Below the pieces are notes generated by a model, which searched no databases, had not been told where the DNA came from, and worked only from the letters and a program-made list of their open reading frames with translations. Below, piece after piece: positions 7,239-15,377 of a DNA stretch of 20,072 nucleotides (position 1 is the first letter of the stretch; every line of letters starts with the position of its first letter). A program made the translations under genes and the position numbers. This DNA is from Ramlibacter sp. (lineage in GTDB: Bacteria > Pseudomonadota > Gammaproteobacteria > Burkholderiales > Burkholderiaceae_C): contig JAMPXR010000004.1 in assembly GCA_023701085.1 (NCBI GenBank), forward strand, positions 1 to 20,072. The letters are read 5' to 3'.

Positions 7239-8405
7239 TCAAATCTGGCGTCCGAGGGCGCGCGCGATGATCTCCTTCATGATCTCGCTGGCGCCGCCGT
7301 AGATGCGCTGCACGCGGGCATCCGCGTACAGGCGAGCGATCGGGTACTCCATCATGTAGCCGTAGCCGCCGTGCAGCTGCAGGCATTCGTCCGCGACCTT
7401 GCCGAGCATCTCGGTGGTCCACAGCTTGGCCACCGCCGCCGAATCGGGGTCCATGGTGCCGTCGACCACCCGCTGGATGCAGGCGTCGACGAAGGTGCGG
7501 CCGACGAGCGCCTGCGCCTTCACCTCGGCAAGCTTGAAGCGCGTGTTCTGCAGCTCGAATAGTTGTTTGCCAAATGCCTTGCGTTCGCGGGTGTAGTCCA
7601 GCGTGAGCCTCAGAGCCGCTTCGGCGGAGGCGATGGCGCTCGCCGCGCACAGCGTGCGCTCGTAGGGCAGCTCGTTCATCAGTTGGACGAAGCCCTGCCC
7701 TTCCATGCCGCCTAGCAGGTTGGCCGCCGGCACGCGCACATTATCGAAAAATAGCTCGCTGGTATCGGCCGACTTCTGCCCCAGCTTGTCCAAGATGCGG
7801 CCAACCTTGAAGCCCGGCGCATCGCGGGTCTCCAGCAACAGCAGCGACATGCCCTTGCTGCCCGCGGCAGGATCGGTCTTGACGACGACCACTATCAGGT
7901 CGGCCATCGAGCCGTTGGAGATGAAGATCTTGCTGCCATTGATGACGTACTCGTCGCCGCGCAGTTCGGCGCGGGTGCGCACGGCCTGCAGGTCCGAGCC
8001 TGCGTTGGGCTCCGTCATGGCGATGGCGCCGATCATCTTGCCCGAAGCCATCTGCGGCAGGTACTTGCGCTTCTGCTCCTCGGTGCCCTTGTGCAGGATG
8101 TAGTTGCAAGCAATGGAGTGCACGCTCAGGCCAAATCCGTAGTCGCCGGCGTAGGCCAGTTCCTCCATCACAGTCACCACGTGGGCGAAGGTGCCGCCGC
8201 CGCCTCCGTATTCCTCGGGTATGTCGGCCAGCAGCAGCCCGAGCTCGCCCGCCTTGTCCCAGGCGCGGCGATCCACGTGCTGCTGCTTCATGAAACGCTC
8301 CAGGTGCGGCGTGATCTCCTCGGCCACGAAACGGCGCGCCGTTTCGCGGAACATCTCGAGGTCAGCATCGATCCAGGGGCTGCGGTAATCGGGTTGTCGA
8401 TTCAT
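7239..8405 (-). CDS. Acyl-CoA dehydrogenase
   Basis: A 388-aa FAD-dependent acyl-CoA dehydrogenase of usual length. AMTEPNAGSD (129-138) and the C-terminal LQLHGGYGYMMEYP block are the family signatures. The position that is Glu376 in MCAD (YEG) is Gly here (IYGGASEI). Glu249 in NELPYERTLCA matches the alternative catalytic base used by isovaleryl-CoA and long-chain dehydrogenases. This favours a branched or bulky acyl-CoA as substrate. It introduces the alpha-beta double bond and passes electrons to ETF, which is not encoded in the window. The gene starts 3 nt after the preceding ligase, with AAGGAAG upstream. Confidence 0.92.
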   Translation of the reverse strand: MNRQPDYRSPWIDADLEMFRETARRFVAEEITPHLERFMKQQHVDRRAWDKAGELGLLLADIPEEYGGGGGTFAHVVTVMEELAYAGDYGFGLSVHSIACNYILHKGTEEQKRKYLPQMASGKMIGAIAMTEPNAGSDLQAVRTRAELRGDEYVINGSKIFISNGSMADLIVVVVKTDPAAGSKGMSLLLLETRDAPGFKVGRILDKLGQKSADTSELFFDNVRVPAANLLGGMEGQGFVQLMNELPYERTLCAASAIASAEAALRLTLDYTRERKAFGKQLFELQNTRFKLAEVKAQALVGRTFVDACIQRVVDGTMDPDSAAVAKLWTTEMLGKVADECLQLHGGYGYMMEYPIARLYADARVQRIYGGASEIMKEIIARALGRQI

Positions 8406-8408
8406 GGT

Positions 8409-9953
8409 TCACTTCCTTGCGGTGTCGTAGCGCTCGACCAGTAGGAACTTCTTTACTTTGCCGGTAGGCGTGCGCGGCAGCGGTTCGGCCTGCAGCAGCA
8501 CTCGCTTCGGGGTCTTGAAGCCGGCCAGGCTCTGGCGGCAGGCCGCGATCACGATATCGGGGTCGACTCGGGCACCCTCGGCGGGAACCACTACCGCGGT
8601 GACGGCCTCGCCCCAGAGCGGGTCGCTTAGGCCTATCACGGAGCAGTCCGCCACGCCCGGCACGGCGAGGATTGTTTCCTCCACCTCCCACGCGTGCACG
8701 TTCTGGCCACCGGTGACGATCACATCCTTGAGGCGCCCATTGATGAAAAGGTAGCCCTCCTCGTCCATTCGACCCAGGTCGCCGGTATGCAGCCAGCCAT
8801 CACGGAAGGTCTCGGCCGTCCTTTCGGCATTCTTGTGATAGGCCGTCACCGCGCTGGGAGAGCGACCGACGACGGCGCCGGTCGCACCGACCGGGACATC
8901 CCTGCCCTCGCTATCCAGAATTCGCACTTCCGCGAAAATAATGGCGCGGCCCACCGAGTCGGCCCGCCTGCGGCGGTCTTCCGGCGTGCTCACCACCAGC
9001 GTGCAGGATTCCTGCATGCCGTAGTACTCGTAGATGCCGGGGCAAATGCGCTCCAGCACGCCTTCGCGCACGGGCGCGGGCAGCAGTGATCCGGCGAACA
9101 CCACGGCGCGCAGCGAACTCAGGTCGGTTCTTGTCAGTTCCGGCGCCGCCAGCAGCATCGCGCCCATGGTTGGCACTAAGTTGGTGATGGTGACCTTCTC
9201 GCTCTCGATCAGCTTAAGCGCCTCGGCAGCGTCAAAGTTCATCAACACATTGCGGATGCCGTACATAACCGAGAACGCCAGCCAGCAGAAGCCGACCCGG
9301 CCGTACATCGGGAACACCGTCAACACCACATCCTGGCGACTCAGGTCGAGGCTGAGCGACATATTGAACAGCGTGGCGTTGTTGTAGTGACTGATGATGT
9401 AGCACTTGGGCAGGCCGGTGGTGCCCGAGGTGAGGTTGTAGTAGTACGGGTCGTGCTCGTGCACTTCCACCGTCGGCTCGCTCGCTGCGGCCGCTTCGAG
9501 CAGCGCCTCGTAATCGTGGCCGGTGCCCTCTCCCTCGCCGAACCCCACGTGAATCGTCACCTGGGGCAGCTCAGTGGAAGCGGCCTGCGCCACCTGCGCG
9601 AACTTGCGCTCGTATAGCAGAGCCGAAGCGCCGATGTCCTTCATCAGCGCGATCATCTCCACCAGCGCCAGGCGGTAATTGAGTGGAATGCCCACCAAGC
9701 CCGACTTTGCCAGTGCGAAGTAAATCTCGGCAATCTCTGTGCGGTTGGTGGAGAGAAAGGCGACGCAATCGCCTTTCCTGAGGCCCAGTCCCGCCAGGGA
9801 ATTCGCCAGCCGGTTACAGCGCTCGTTGACCTGCGCGAAGGTGGAGCGCCGGCCGGTGGCCGTGCAGAAAAGGGCTTCCCGCGGGCCGTGTGTGACTGCC
9901 GCTGTGGTCAGCAGGTTGCCGACGGTCAGGTGCCCCAGTCCAGATCGCTTCAT
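8409..9953 (-). CDS. Acyl-CoA synthetase (AMP-forming), first of two
   Basis: A 514-aa adenylate-forming CoA ligase. The motifs are TSGTTGLPK (175-183), YEYYGMQE (308-315), GWLHTGDLG (386-394), GRLKDVIVTGGQNVH (406-420) and PTGKVKK with Lys499. The start at 9953 is preferred over an in-frame upstream extension because GAGGAGG lies 5 nt upstream and the extension overlaps the preceding crotonase gene. It is placed directly before the acyl-CoA dehydrogenase gene. Likely role: activation of the imported acid. The unusual TSGTTGLPKCYIIS, with Cys184 in place of the common Gly, is a small deviation. The substrate is unknown. Confidence 0.9.
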   Translation of the reverse strand: MKRSGLGHLTVGNLLTTAAVTHGPREALFCTATGRRSTFAQVNERCNRLANSLAGLGLRKGDCVAFLSTNRTEIAEIYFALAKSGLVGIPLNYRLALVEMIALMKDIGASALLYERKFAQVAQAASTELPQVTIHVGFGEGEGTGHDYEALLEAAAASEPTVEVHEHDPYYYNLTSGTTGLPKCYIISHYNNATLFNMSLSLDLSRQDVVLTVFPMYGRVGFCWLAFSVMYGIRNVLMNFDAAEALKLIESEKVTITNLVPTMGAMLLAAPELTRTDLSSLRAVVFAGSLLPAPVREGVLERICPGIYEYYGMQESCTLVVSTPEDRRRRADSVGRAIIFAEVRILDSEGRDVPVGATGAVVGRSPSAVTAYHKNAERTAETFRDGWLHTGDLGRMDEEGYLFINGRLKDVIVTGGQNVHAWEVEETILAVPGVADCSVIGLSDPLWGEAVTAVVVPAEGARVDPDIVIAACRQSLAGFKTPKRVLLQAEPLPRTPTGKVKKFLLVERYDTARK

Positions 9954-9964
9954 GGGTTGCCTCC

Positions 9965-10732
9965 TCAGCGCTTGTTGGCGAAGGCCTCGATGGCCTGCTT
10001 GTGGAAAGGCGTGGAGAAGCACTCCTTCTCCAGCGCCAGCGAGGTGTCGAGCACCAGGCTCACGGCGTCGCGCACCAGCTTGTTGACCGATAGCTTGGTG
10101 GACCGGATGGCCAGGCGCGAACCGCGGGCCAGACGTTGAGCCAGGGCCTGGGCTGCGGGCAGGACTTCCGCCGCCGGCAGCACCTTGTTGACCAGACCGA
10201 TGCGCTCGGCTTCAGCGGCCGTCATGGCGTCGCCGGTCATCAGGTATTCCTTGGCGCGAGCCGGTCCCACCAGCAGCGGCCAGATCGCCGCGCCGCCATC
10301 GCCAGCGGTGACGCCGATCCGCACATGGGGGTCAGCGATCTTGGCGCCGTCGGCCACATAGACCACGTCGCAGAACAGGGCCAGCGTGGCCCCCAGCCCG
10401 GCGGCAACGCCGTTGACGGCGGCGACGATGGGCTGCGGCAGATCCACCAGATCCACGATGATCTTGCGGGCCTCGATGAACAGCGCATCGAGCTGCAGAC
10501 CGCTGATGTTGCGGAACCACTCCAGGTCACCGCCGGCGGAGAAAGCGCGCCCCTCACCGGTCAGGACCACGGCGTCCACGGTGCGGTCGGCTGCGATCTC
10601 GCCGAACACGCGCGAAAGCTCCGTGTGCAGTTTCTCGCTCACCGCATTGAGCGCCTCGGGGCGGTTCAGTTTGACGGTCAGGACAGCGCCTTCCTGGCTG
10701 AAGGCGAGGGTCTCGTATTTGGCGTAGTTCAT
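9965..10732 (-). CDS. Crotonase-family enoyl-CoA hydratase/isomerase
   Basis: A 255-aa crotonase. AFSAGGDLEWF (63-73) and NGVAAGLGATLAL (107-119) form the oxyanion hole. Neither classical catalytic Glu is evident: Thr116 and His136 occupy the approximate positions, while VTAGDGGAAIW offers Asp145. The C-terminus LEKECFSTPFHKQAIEAFANKR is typical of the family. The start at 10732 fits the family N-terminus. An alternative ATG at 10759 would overlap the SDR stop as TGATG and add nine residues, and neither has a strong ribosome-binding site. It sits between an SDR and a ligase. Whether it hydrates, isomerises or does another crotonase reaction cannot be settled from the sequence. Confidence 0.87.
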   Translation of the reverse strand: MNYAKYETLAFSQEGAVLTVKLNRPEALNAVSEKLHTELSRVFGEIAADRTVDAVVLTGEGRAFSAGGDLEWFRNISGLQLDALFIEARKIIVDLVDLPQPIVAAVNGVAAGLGATLALFCDVVYVADGAKIADPHVRIGVTAGDGGAAIWPLLVGPARAKEYLMTGDAMTAAEAERIGLVNKVLPAAEVLPAAQALAQRLARGSRLAIRSTKLSVNKLVRDAVSLVLDTSLALEKECFSTPFHKQAIEAFANKR

Positions 10733-10758
10733 GGATATCCAAAAAAGAATTCGGCGCA

Positions 10759-11508
10759 TCAGACGGAAGCGGTGACGCCCCCATCGACGGCGAAACTGGA
10801 ACCGGTGACATAGGAGGCGCGCTCGGAGGCGAGCCACACGACCATCTCGGCCACCTCCTCGGGCCGCGCCATTCGACGCAGCGCCACCCGGTCGACGGCG
10901 GCGGCGATCTTCTTCTGTGGAAAGATCGTTTCCTCGCCCACCGTCATCGGCGTCTCGATGTAGCCGGGACACACGGCGTTGACGCGGATGCCGTGGCGTG
11001 CGTACTCCAGTGCAGCGGCCTTGGTCAGACCGATCACGCCATGCTTGGCCGCACAGTAGGCCGAGCCGCCGGGCGAGGCTACGAGGCCCATGATCGAGGC
11101 GGTGTTGACGATGGCGCCGCCGGTGTCCTGCATGGCAGCGATCTCGGCGCGCATGCAGTTGAAGACGCCTGTGAGATTGACGTCCAGCACACGCTGCCAC
11201 TGCGCCAGGGTGTGATCGCCCAGCAGCAACGCGTATCCTGCGATGCCCGCGTTGTTGAAGGCGGCATCGAGTCGGCCGAAGCGCTCCAATGTGCGCCCGA
11301 CCAGAAACTGGCAATCCTCCTCGCGCGTCACATCGGTGCGCACGAAAAGGGCCTGTGCGCCCTGCGCCTCAAGCAGTCGCACGGTATCGCGGCCGCCGGC
11401 TTCGTTGATGTCGGCAACGACGACCGCATGGCCGTCGGCCGCAAGCCCGAGCGCCGCGGCCTGGCCTATGCCGGAGCTTGCGCCGGTGACGAGGGCTATT
11501 TTGGTCAT
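10759..11508 (-). CDS. SDR-family dehydrogenase (first of two)
   Basis: A 249-aa classical SDR. The motifs are GASSGIG at 9-15, FNNAG near 84-88, Ser138 in NTASIMG, Tyr151-xxx-Lys155 in YCAAK, and CPGYIETPM further on. Its ATG overlaps the stop of the binding-protein gene as ATGA, so it is translationally coupled to the transporter component. Likely an NAD(P)-dependent 3-hydroxyacyl-CoA or alcohol dehydrogenase. With another SDR at 2769-1939, the cluster can serve two hydroxyl oxidations, perhaps in two rounds of beta-oxidation or an early alcohol step. The substrate is unknown. Confidence 0.87.
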   Translation of the reverse strand: MTKIALVTGASSGIGQAAALGLAADGHAVVVADINEAGGRDTVRLLEAQGAQALFVRTDVTREEDCQFLVGRTLERFGRLDAAFNNAGIAGYALLLGDHTLAQWQRVLDVNLTGVFNCMRAEIAAMQDTGGAIVNTASIMGLVASPGGSAYCAAKHGVIGLTKAAALEYARHGIRVNAVCPGYIETPMTVGEETIFPQKKIAAAVDRVALRRMARPEEVAEMVVWLASERASYVTGSSFAVDGGVTASV

Positions 11509-12719
11509 CCCGCCTTCTTCACCAGGGGACAGTCGGACTCGAACAGCGGCTTCCAGCTCTGCTCGGCAGGCACCATCTCGAGGATCTTGTAGACGTCCCA
11601 CGGACCCTTGGACTCGGCGGGCCTCTTGACCTGCGCGATGTACGACTGCCGCATGACGCGGCCGTCCTCACGGATGCGAACGTTATCCGAGTAGAAATCG
11701 TTGACCGGGATCTCGCGCATCTTGGCGCGCACCACGTCCGGGTCCTTCGTGCCCGCGGCTTTCACCGCCTTCAGGTAGTGGGACACGGCGCTGTAGGTGC
11801 CCGCGTGCGCTTCGGTCGGCATGGCCTTGTTGCGTTCGTAGAAGCGGTTGGCGAAGGCACGAGTCTTGTCGTTCAGGTCCCAGTACCACACTGTGGAGAA
11901 CATCGTGCCCTGCGCGGTCGGCAGCCCCAGCGCCCGAACCTCCGAGATCAGCAGCGCCAGCGCGATCAGTTTCTGGCCCTTGGCGCCCATTTGGTACTCG
12001 TTCCACTGCTTGATGGCATTCACGGTGTACTGGGTGCCGTTGGACAGCGCCACCGCATCGGCTTTGGAGGCGGATGCCTGCATGAGGTAGGAGGAGAAAT
12101 CGGAGGTATTGGGCGCGTGCTTGATCGTGCCCGTGACCTTGCCGCCCGCGCCGGTGACGGCCCTGGCGGTGTCTGCCGCGAGCGCCTGGCCGAATGCGAA
12201 ATCGGCGGCGATGATGTACCAGTTCTTGTCGCCCTTGCTCACCAGGCGCGACGGCAGCGCCTTGGAGAACATGTAGCTGTCGTGGCTCCACTGCGTGCCG
12301 TACGGGGAGCATGCGGACCCGGTGAAGGCGGAGCTGGAAGCGCCGGCGAAGAACACAAGCTTCTTCTTGTTCTTCGCAAGTTCCTGCACACCCATGCCGA
12401 CGGCGGAGTTGCCGATGTCGGCGATCACGTCCACGCCATCGCTCTCGTACCACTTGCGCGCCGTGGCCAGGCCGACATCGGGCTTGTTCTGGTGGTCGGC
12501 GAAGACCAGCTCGATATTCTTGCCCAGCGCTTGGCCGCCGAAGTCCTCGATCGCCATGCGCGCCGCGTCGACCGAGCCGGGGCCCAGGGCCTGCGCCAGG
12601 TAGCCAGACAGGTCCGTCAACACGGCGACCTTGACCGGGCCGTCCTCGGCGGCGTGGGACGCGCCACCCGCCAGCAGCGTGGCGGCGGCGAGTTGGATGA
12701 AGGTTCTGGTGAATTTCAT
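11505..12719 (-). CDS. HAAT-family periplasmic substrate-binding protein
   Basis: A 404-aa type-1 periplasmic binding protein (Peripla_BP_6, LivJ/K-like). It begins with a signal peptide: MKFTRT, a hydrophobic stretch, and cleavage probably after SHA at 23. The mature part opens with VKVAVLTDLSGYLAQALGPG, typical of the family. FTGSACSPYGTQWSHDSYM resembles binding proteins found beside aromatic and acyl-CoA catabolic genes rather than true leucine binders. ATG at 12719 is chosen because AAGGAG lies 6 nt upstream and the signal peptide then starts correctly. It follows livM by an 84-nt gap that carries a promoter-like motif, and overlaps the next SDR gene as ATGA. It should capture the pathway's acid substrate and deliver it to LivHMGF. 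Confidence 0.92.
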   Translation of the reverse strand: MKFTRTFIQLAAATLLAGGASHAAEDGPVKVAVLTDLSGYLAQALGPGSVDAARMAIEDFGGQALGKNIELVFADHQNKPDVGLATARKWYESDGVDVIADIGNSAVGMGVQELAKNKKKLVFFAGASSSAFTGSACSPYGTQWSHDSYMFSKALPSRLVSKGDKNWYIIAADFAFGQALAADTARAVTGAGGKVTGTIKHAPNTSDFSSYLMQASASKADAVALSNGTQYTVNAIKQWNEYQMGAKGQKLIALALLISEVRALGLPTAQGTMFSTVWYWDLNDKTRAFANRFYERNKAMPTEAHAGTYSAVSHYLKAVKAAGTKDPDVVRAKMREIPVNDFYSDNVRIREDGRVMRQSYIAQVKRPAESKGPWDVYKILEMVPAEQSWKPLFESDCPLVKKAG

Positions 12720-12745
12720 TGAGTCTCCTTGGTGGTGGGTGTCGT

Positions 12746-12792
12746 ATGTTCGGGCGCGCAACCCGCGCCCGCCTCGTTCGAAGGAACAGTTC
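12746..12792 (-). promoter_or_regulatory. Promoter/operator-like motif, copy B (upstream of binding protein)
   Basis: Read on the minus strand, GAACTGTTCCTTCGAACGAG (12792-12773) is followed after exactly 20 nt by CGAACAT (12752-12746), 26 nt before the ATG at 12719. The spacer holds a hairpin with 7-bp arms, GGGCGCG and CGCGCCC, around GGTTG. This site would drive the binding-protein gene and the catabolic genes downstream. Confidence 0.6.
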
Positions 12793-12803
12793 TGCAAGTT
12801 GGG

Positions 12804-13769
12804 TCAGAGCGGCCTGCGCAGCCGATGCGCGAGCTCACCGACGATGCCGCGGCGAAAGCCCAGTACGCAAGCCATGAAGATCACTCCCTGGATCACCATG
12901 ACCCATGTGTCGAGGTGGGCGAGCCAGTTGTCCATGGCGACGATGATGGCCGCGCCGACGACCGGCCCAAGCAGTGTGCCCAGGCCGCCCAGCAGCGTAA
13001 TGAGAACCACCTCGCCGGACATGCCCCAGTGCGCGTCCGGTAGCGCCGCCAGCTGAAACACAAGTGTCTTCGTGGCGCCGGCCAAGCCGGCCAGCGCTGC
13101 CGAAATGACGAAGGCCAGCAGCTTGTAACGAGCCACCTTGTAGCCCAGCGATATGGCGCGTGGCTCGTTCTCGCGGATCGCCTTCAGGACCTGGCCGAAG
13201 GGCGAATGAACGGCTCGCCAGACTACGAAAAAGCCGAACAGGAAGATCGCGAACACGAAGAGGTACATCGCCGTCATGTTCTCCAAGTCAATCACGCCGA
13301 ACAGGCGGCCGCGCGGCACGCCCTGCAGGCCATTCTCCCCGCCGGAGAACGGCGCCTGCGCCACCAGGAAGTACACCATCTGCGCGATGGCCAGCGTGAT
13401 CATGGCGAAATAGATGCCTTGGCGCCGGATAGCGAGCAGTCCGCTCGCCAGGCCCAGCGCCGCCGCGCAGGCGCTGCCAAACAGCACCGCCAGTTCCGGC
13501 GTGACGCCCCAGGCCTTGGCGGCGTAACCGGCGCTGTACGCCGCGATGCCGAAGAACATCGCATGCCCAAAGGACAGCAGGCCGGCGAAGCCGATCAGCA
13601 AGTTGAAGGCGCAGGCGAACAGAGCGAAACACATCACCTTCATCAGGTACACCGGATAGATCACCAGCGGGGCCAGCGCGAAGAAGGTGACCATCACGGC
13701 GATCGCGGCGAGCTGCCCGCGCGCGGGGCTCAGCCTGGCGGCAGGTACGGGAATGGTCATGGAAGTCAT
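12804..13769 (-). CDS. livM: HAAT ABC transporter permease (LivM-like)
   Basis: A 321-aa inner-membrane permease with about 8-10 hydrophobic segments. FACAFNLLIGFAGLLSFGHA is the LivM-family N-terminal signature. AIRENEPRAISLGYKVARYK forms the cytoplasmic coupling loop contacting the ATPase. The start at 13769 overlaps the livH stop as ATGA, and upstream in-frame extensions would run through livH. With LivH it forms the translocation pore for the imported acid. It is followed by an 84-nt gap before the binding-protein gene. Confidence 0.92.
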   Translation of the reverse strand: MTSMTIPVPAARLSPARGQLAAIAVMVTFFALAPLVIYPVYLMKVMCFALFACAFNLLIGFAGLLSFGHAMFFGIAAYSAGYAAKAWGVTPELAVLFGSACAAALGLASGLLAIRRQGIYFAMITLAIAQMVYFLVAQAPFSGGENGLQGVPRGRLFGVIDLENMTAMYLFVFAIFLFGFFVVWRAVHSPFGQVLKAIRENEPRAISLGYKVARYKLLAFVISAALAGLAGATKTLVFQLAALPDAHWGMSGEVVLITLLGGLGTLLGPVVGAAIIVAMDNWLAHLDTWVMVIQGVIFMACVLGFRRGIVGELAHRLRRPL

Positions 13770-14662
13770 GCCGAAATCTCCGATTTGTTGGCGAACAGCC
13801 CATTGGGTTTGACCAGGATGACCAAGGCCATCATCACAAACACGACGACGCCCGCCGCCTCGGGGTAGTACACCTTGGTCAGCCCCTCCACCAGGCCAAG
13901 GCCGAAGCCGGCGACGATGGAGCCGAAGATGGAGCCCATTCCGCCGATCACGACCACCGCGAACACCACGATGATCATTTCGGTGCCCATGAGCGGCGCC
14001 ACTTGGTAGATCGGCGCGGCCATCACGCCTGCAAAGGCGGCGATGCCGACGGCGGCAGCGTAGGTCAGGGTCAGCATGCGCGGCACGTTGACGCCGAAGG
14101 CCTGCACCAGCTTCTGGTTCTCGGTGGCGGCGCGCAGGTAGCCACCAAGCCGGGTGCGCTCGATCAGGAACCAGGTAGCGATGCAGATGGCGAGCGAGGC
14201 GACGATGACCCACACGCGGTAGTGCGGCAGGAACATGAAGCCCAGGTTATGGCCGCCCGCGAGCTGCTCGGGGATGGTGTACGGCATGCCGGCGGAGCCG
14301 TACTGGCCCAGGAACACGCCCTGGATCACCAGCCCTAGGCCGAAAGTGAACATCAGGCTGTACAAGTGGTCGATGCGGTACAGGCGCGAGAGCATGGTGC
14401 GCTCGACGGCCACGCCGATCGCGGCCACCACCAGCGGCGCGATCAGCAGCGCCCACCAGTAGCCCAGGCCCGCCTTGTTTAGCAGCAGCCAGGCTACGAA
14501 GGCGCCGAACATATACTGCGCGCCGTGGGCGAAATTGACTACGCGCAGCAGGCCGAAGATGATCGCCAGTCCGAGGGAGAGCAGCGCGTAGAATGACCCG
14601 TTGATCAGGCCGATCAGCACCTGTCCCATCAGGGCCAGAAGTGGGACGCCGAATATGTCCAA
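13766..14662 (-). CDS. livH: HAAT ABC transporter permease (LivH-like)
   Basis: A 298-aa inner-membrane permease with LINGSFYALLSLGLAIIFGL and RVVNFAHGAQYMFGAF near the N-terminus, both LivH signatures. ERTRLGGYLRAATENQKLVQ gives the coupling loop. The start codon is TTG at 14662, supported by AGGAG located 7 nt upstream and by the usual LivH N-terminal length. It begins 10 nt after livF and overlaps livM by ATGA. It functions in the membrane together with LivM. Confidence 0.92.
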   Translation of the reverse strand: MDIFGVPLLALMGQVLIGLINGSFYALLSLGLAIIFGLLRVVNFAHGAQYMFGAFVAWLLLNKAGLGYWWALLIAPLVVAAIGVAVERTMLSRLYRIDHLYSLMFTFGLGLVIQGVFLGQYGSAGMPYTIPEQLAGGHNLGFMFLPHYRVWVIVASLAICIATWFLIERTRLGGYLRAATENQKLVQAFGVNVPRMLTLTYAAAVGIAAFAGVMAAPIYQVAPLMGTEMIIVVFAVVVIGGMGSIFGSIVAGFGLGLVEGLTKVYYPEAAGVVVFVMMALVILVKPNGLFANKSEISA

Positions 14663-14672
14663 TTGAATGCTC

Positions 14673-15377
14673 CTAGACGCCGAGCCGCTCGTGCAGCGTT
14701 TCCATGCGCGCGGGCAGCTGCGACGCGCCGAAGCTCTCGACCATGCGGCCGCCCTCCATCACGTAGAAGCGGTCCGCCAGGGGTGCAGCGAAGCGAAAGT
14801 TCTGTTCCACCATCACCACGGTGAAGCCCTGCTCACGCAAGCGCCCGATGGCGCGGCCGATCGCCTGCACGATTACCGGCGCGAGGCCCTCGGAGATCTC
14901 GTCCAGCAGCAGCAGCTTGGCGCCCGTGCGCAGGATGCGTCCGAGTGCGAGCATCTGCTGCTCGCCGCCAGACAGCCGCGTGCCCGGGCTGTGGCGGCGC
15001 TCCAGGAGGTTGGGGAACAGCTCGAAGATCTGCGCGAGCGACATGCCGCCGGGCGCGACCACGGGCGGCAGCAGCAGGTTTTCCTCGCAGGACAGGGCGG
15101 CGAAAATGCCGCGCTCCTCCGGACAGTAGCCGATCCCGTGGCGCGCCACCTTATGCGGCGCGGCCCCCACGATCTCGGCGCCCTGCATGCGGACGGAGCC
15201 GGTGCAGCGGCCGACCAAGCCCATGATCGCGCGCAGCATGGTCGTGCGGCCGGCGCCGTTGCGGCCCAGCACAGTCACAACTTCGCCACGCCGCACATCG
15301 AAGTCGACGCCGTGCAGCACGTGCGATTCGCCGTACCAAGCGTGCACGTCGCGCAGGCTCAGGTGTGTTTCAGCCAT
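14673..15377 (-). CDS. livF: HAAT ABC transporter ATPase (LivF-like), Walker A Lys to Arg
   Basis: A 234-aa ABC ATPase. The Walker A region reads GRNGAGRTT (38-46), where the normally invariant lysine is Arg44 (codon CGC). The signature LSGGEQQ (135-141), Walker B LLLLDE (155-160) and the switch segment MVEQN are intact. The start at 15377 overlaps the end of livG by 8 nt, which is the usual arrangement. LivF pairs with LivG to power the permeases. The Arg in Walker A might weaken ATP hydrolysis at one site of the heterodimer. Some HAAT ATPases may naturally carry Arg here, so it may not be a defect. Confidence 0.92.
   Translation of the reverse strand: MAETHLSLRDVHAWYGESHVLHGVDFDVRRGEVVTVLGRNGAGRTTMLRAIMGLVGRCTGSVRMQGAEIVGAAPHKVARHGIGYCPEERGIFAALSCEENLLLPPVVAPGGMSLAQIFELFPNLLERRHSPGTRLSGGEQQMLALGRILRTGAKLLLLDEISEGLAPVIVQAIGRAIGRLREQGFTVVMVEQNFRFAAPLADRFYVMEGGRMVESFGASQLPARMETLHERLGV

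Noticed and set aside
11778..12722. Long plus-strand open frame (314 aa) opposite the binding-protein gene
   Set aside because: It is antisense to an unmistakable periplasmic binding protein with a signal peptide and has no family features of its own.
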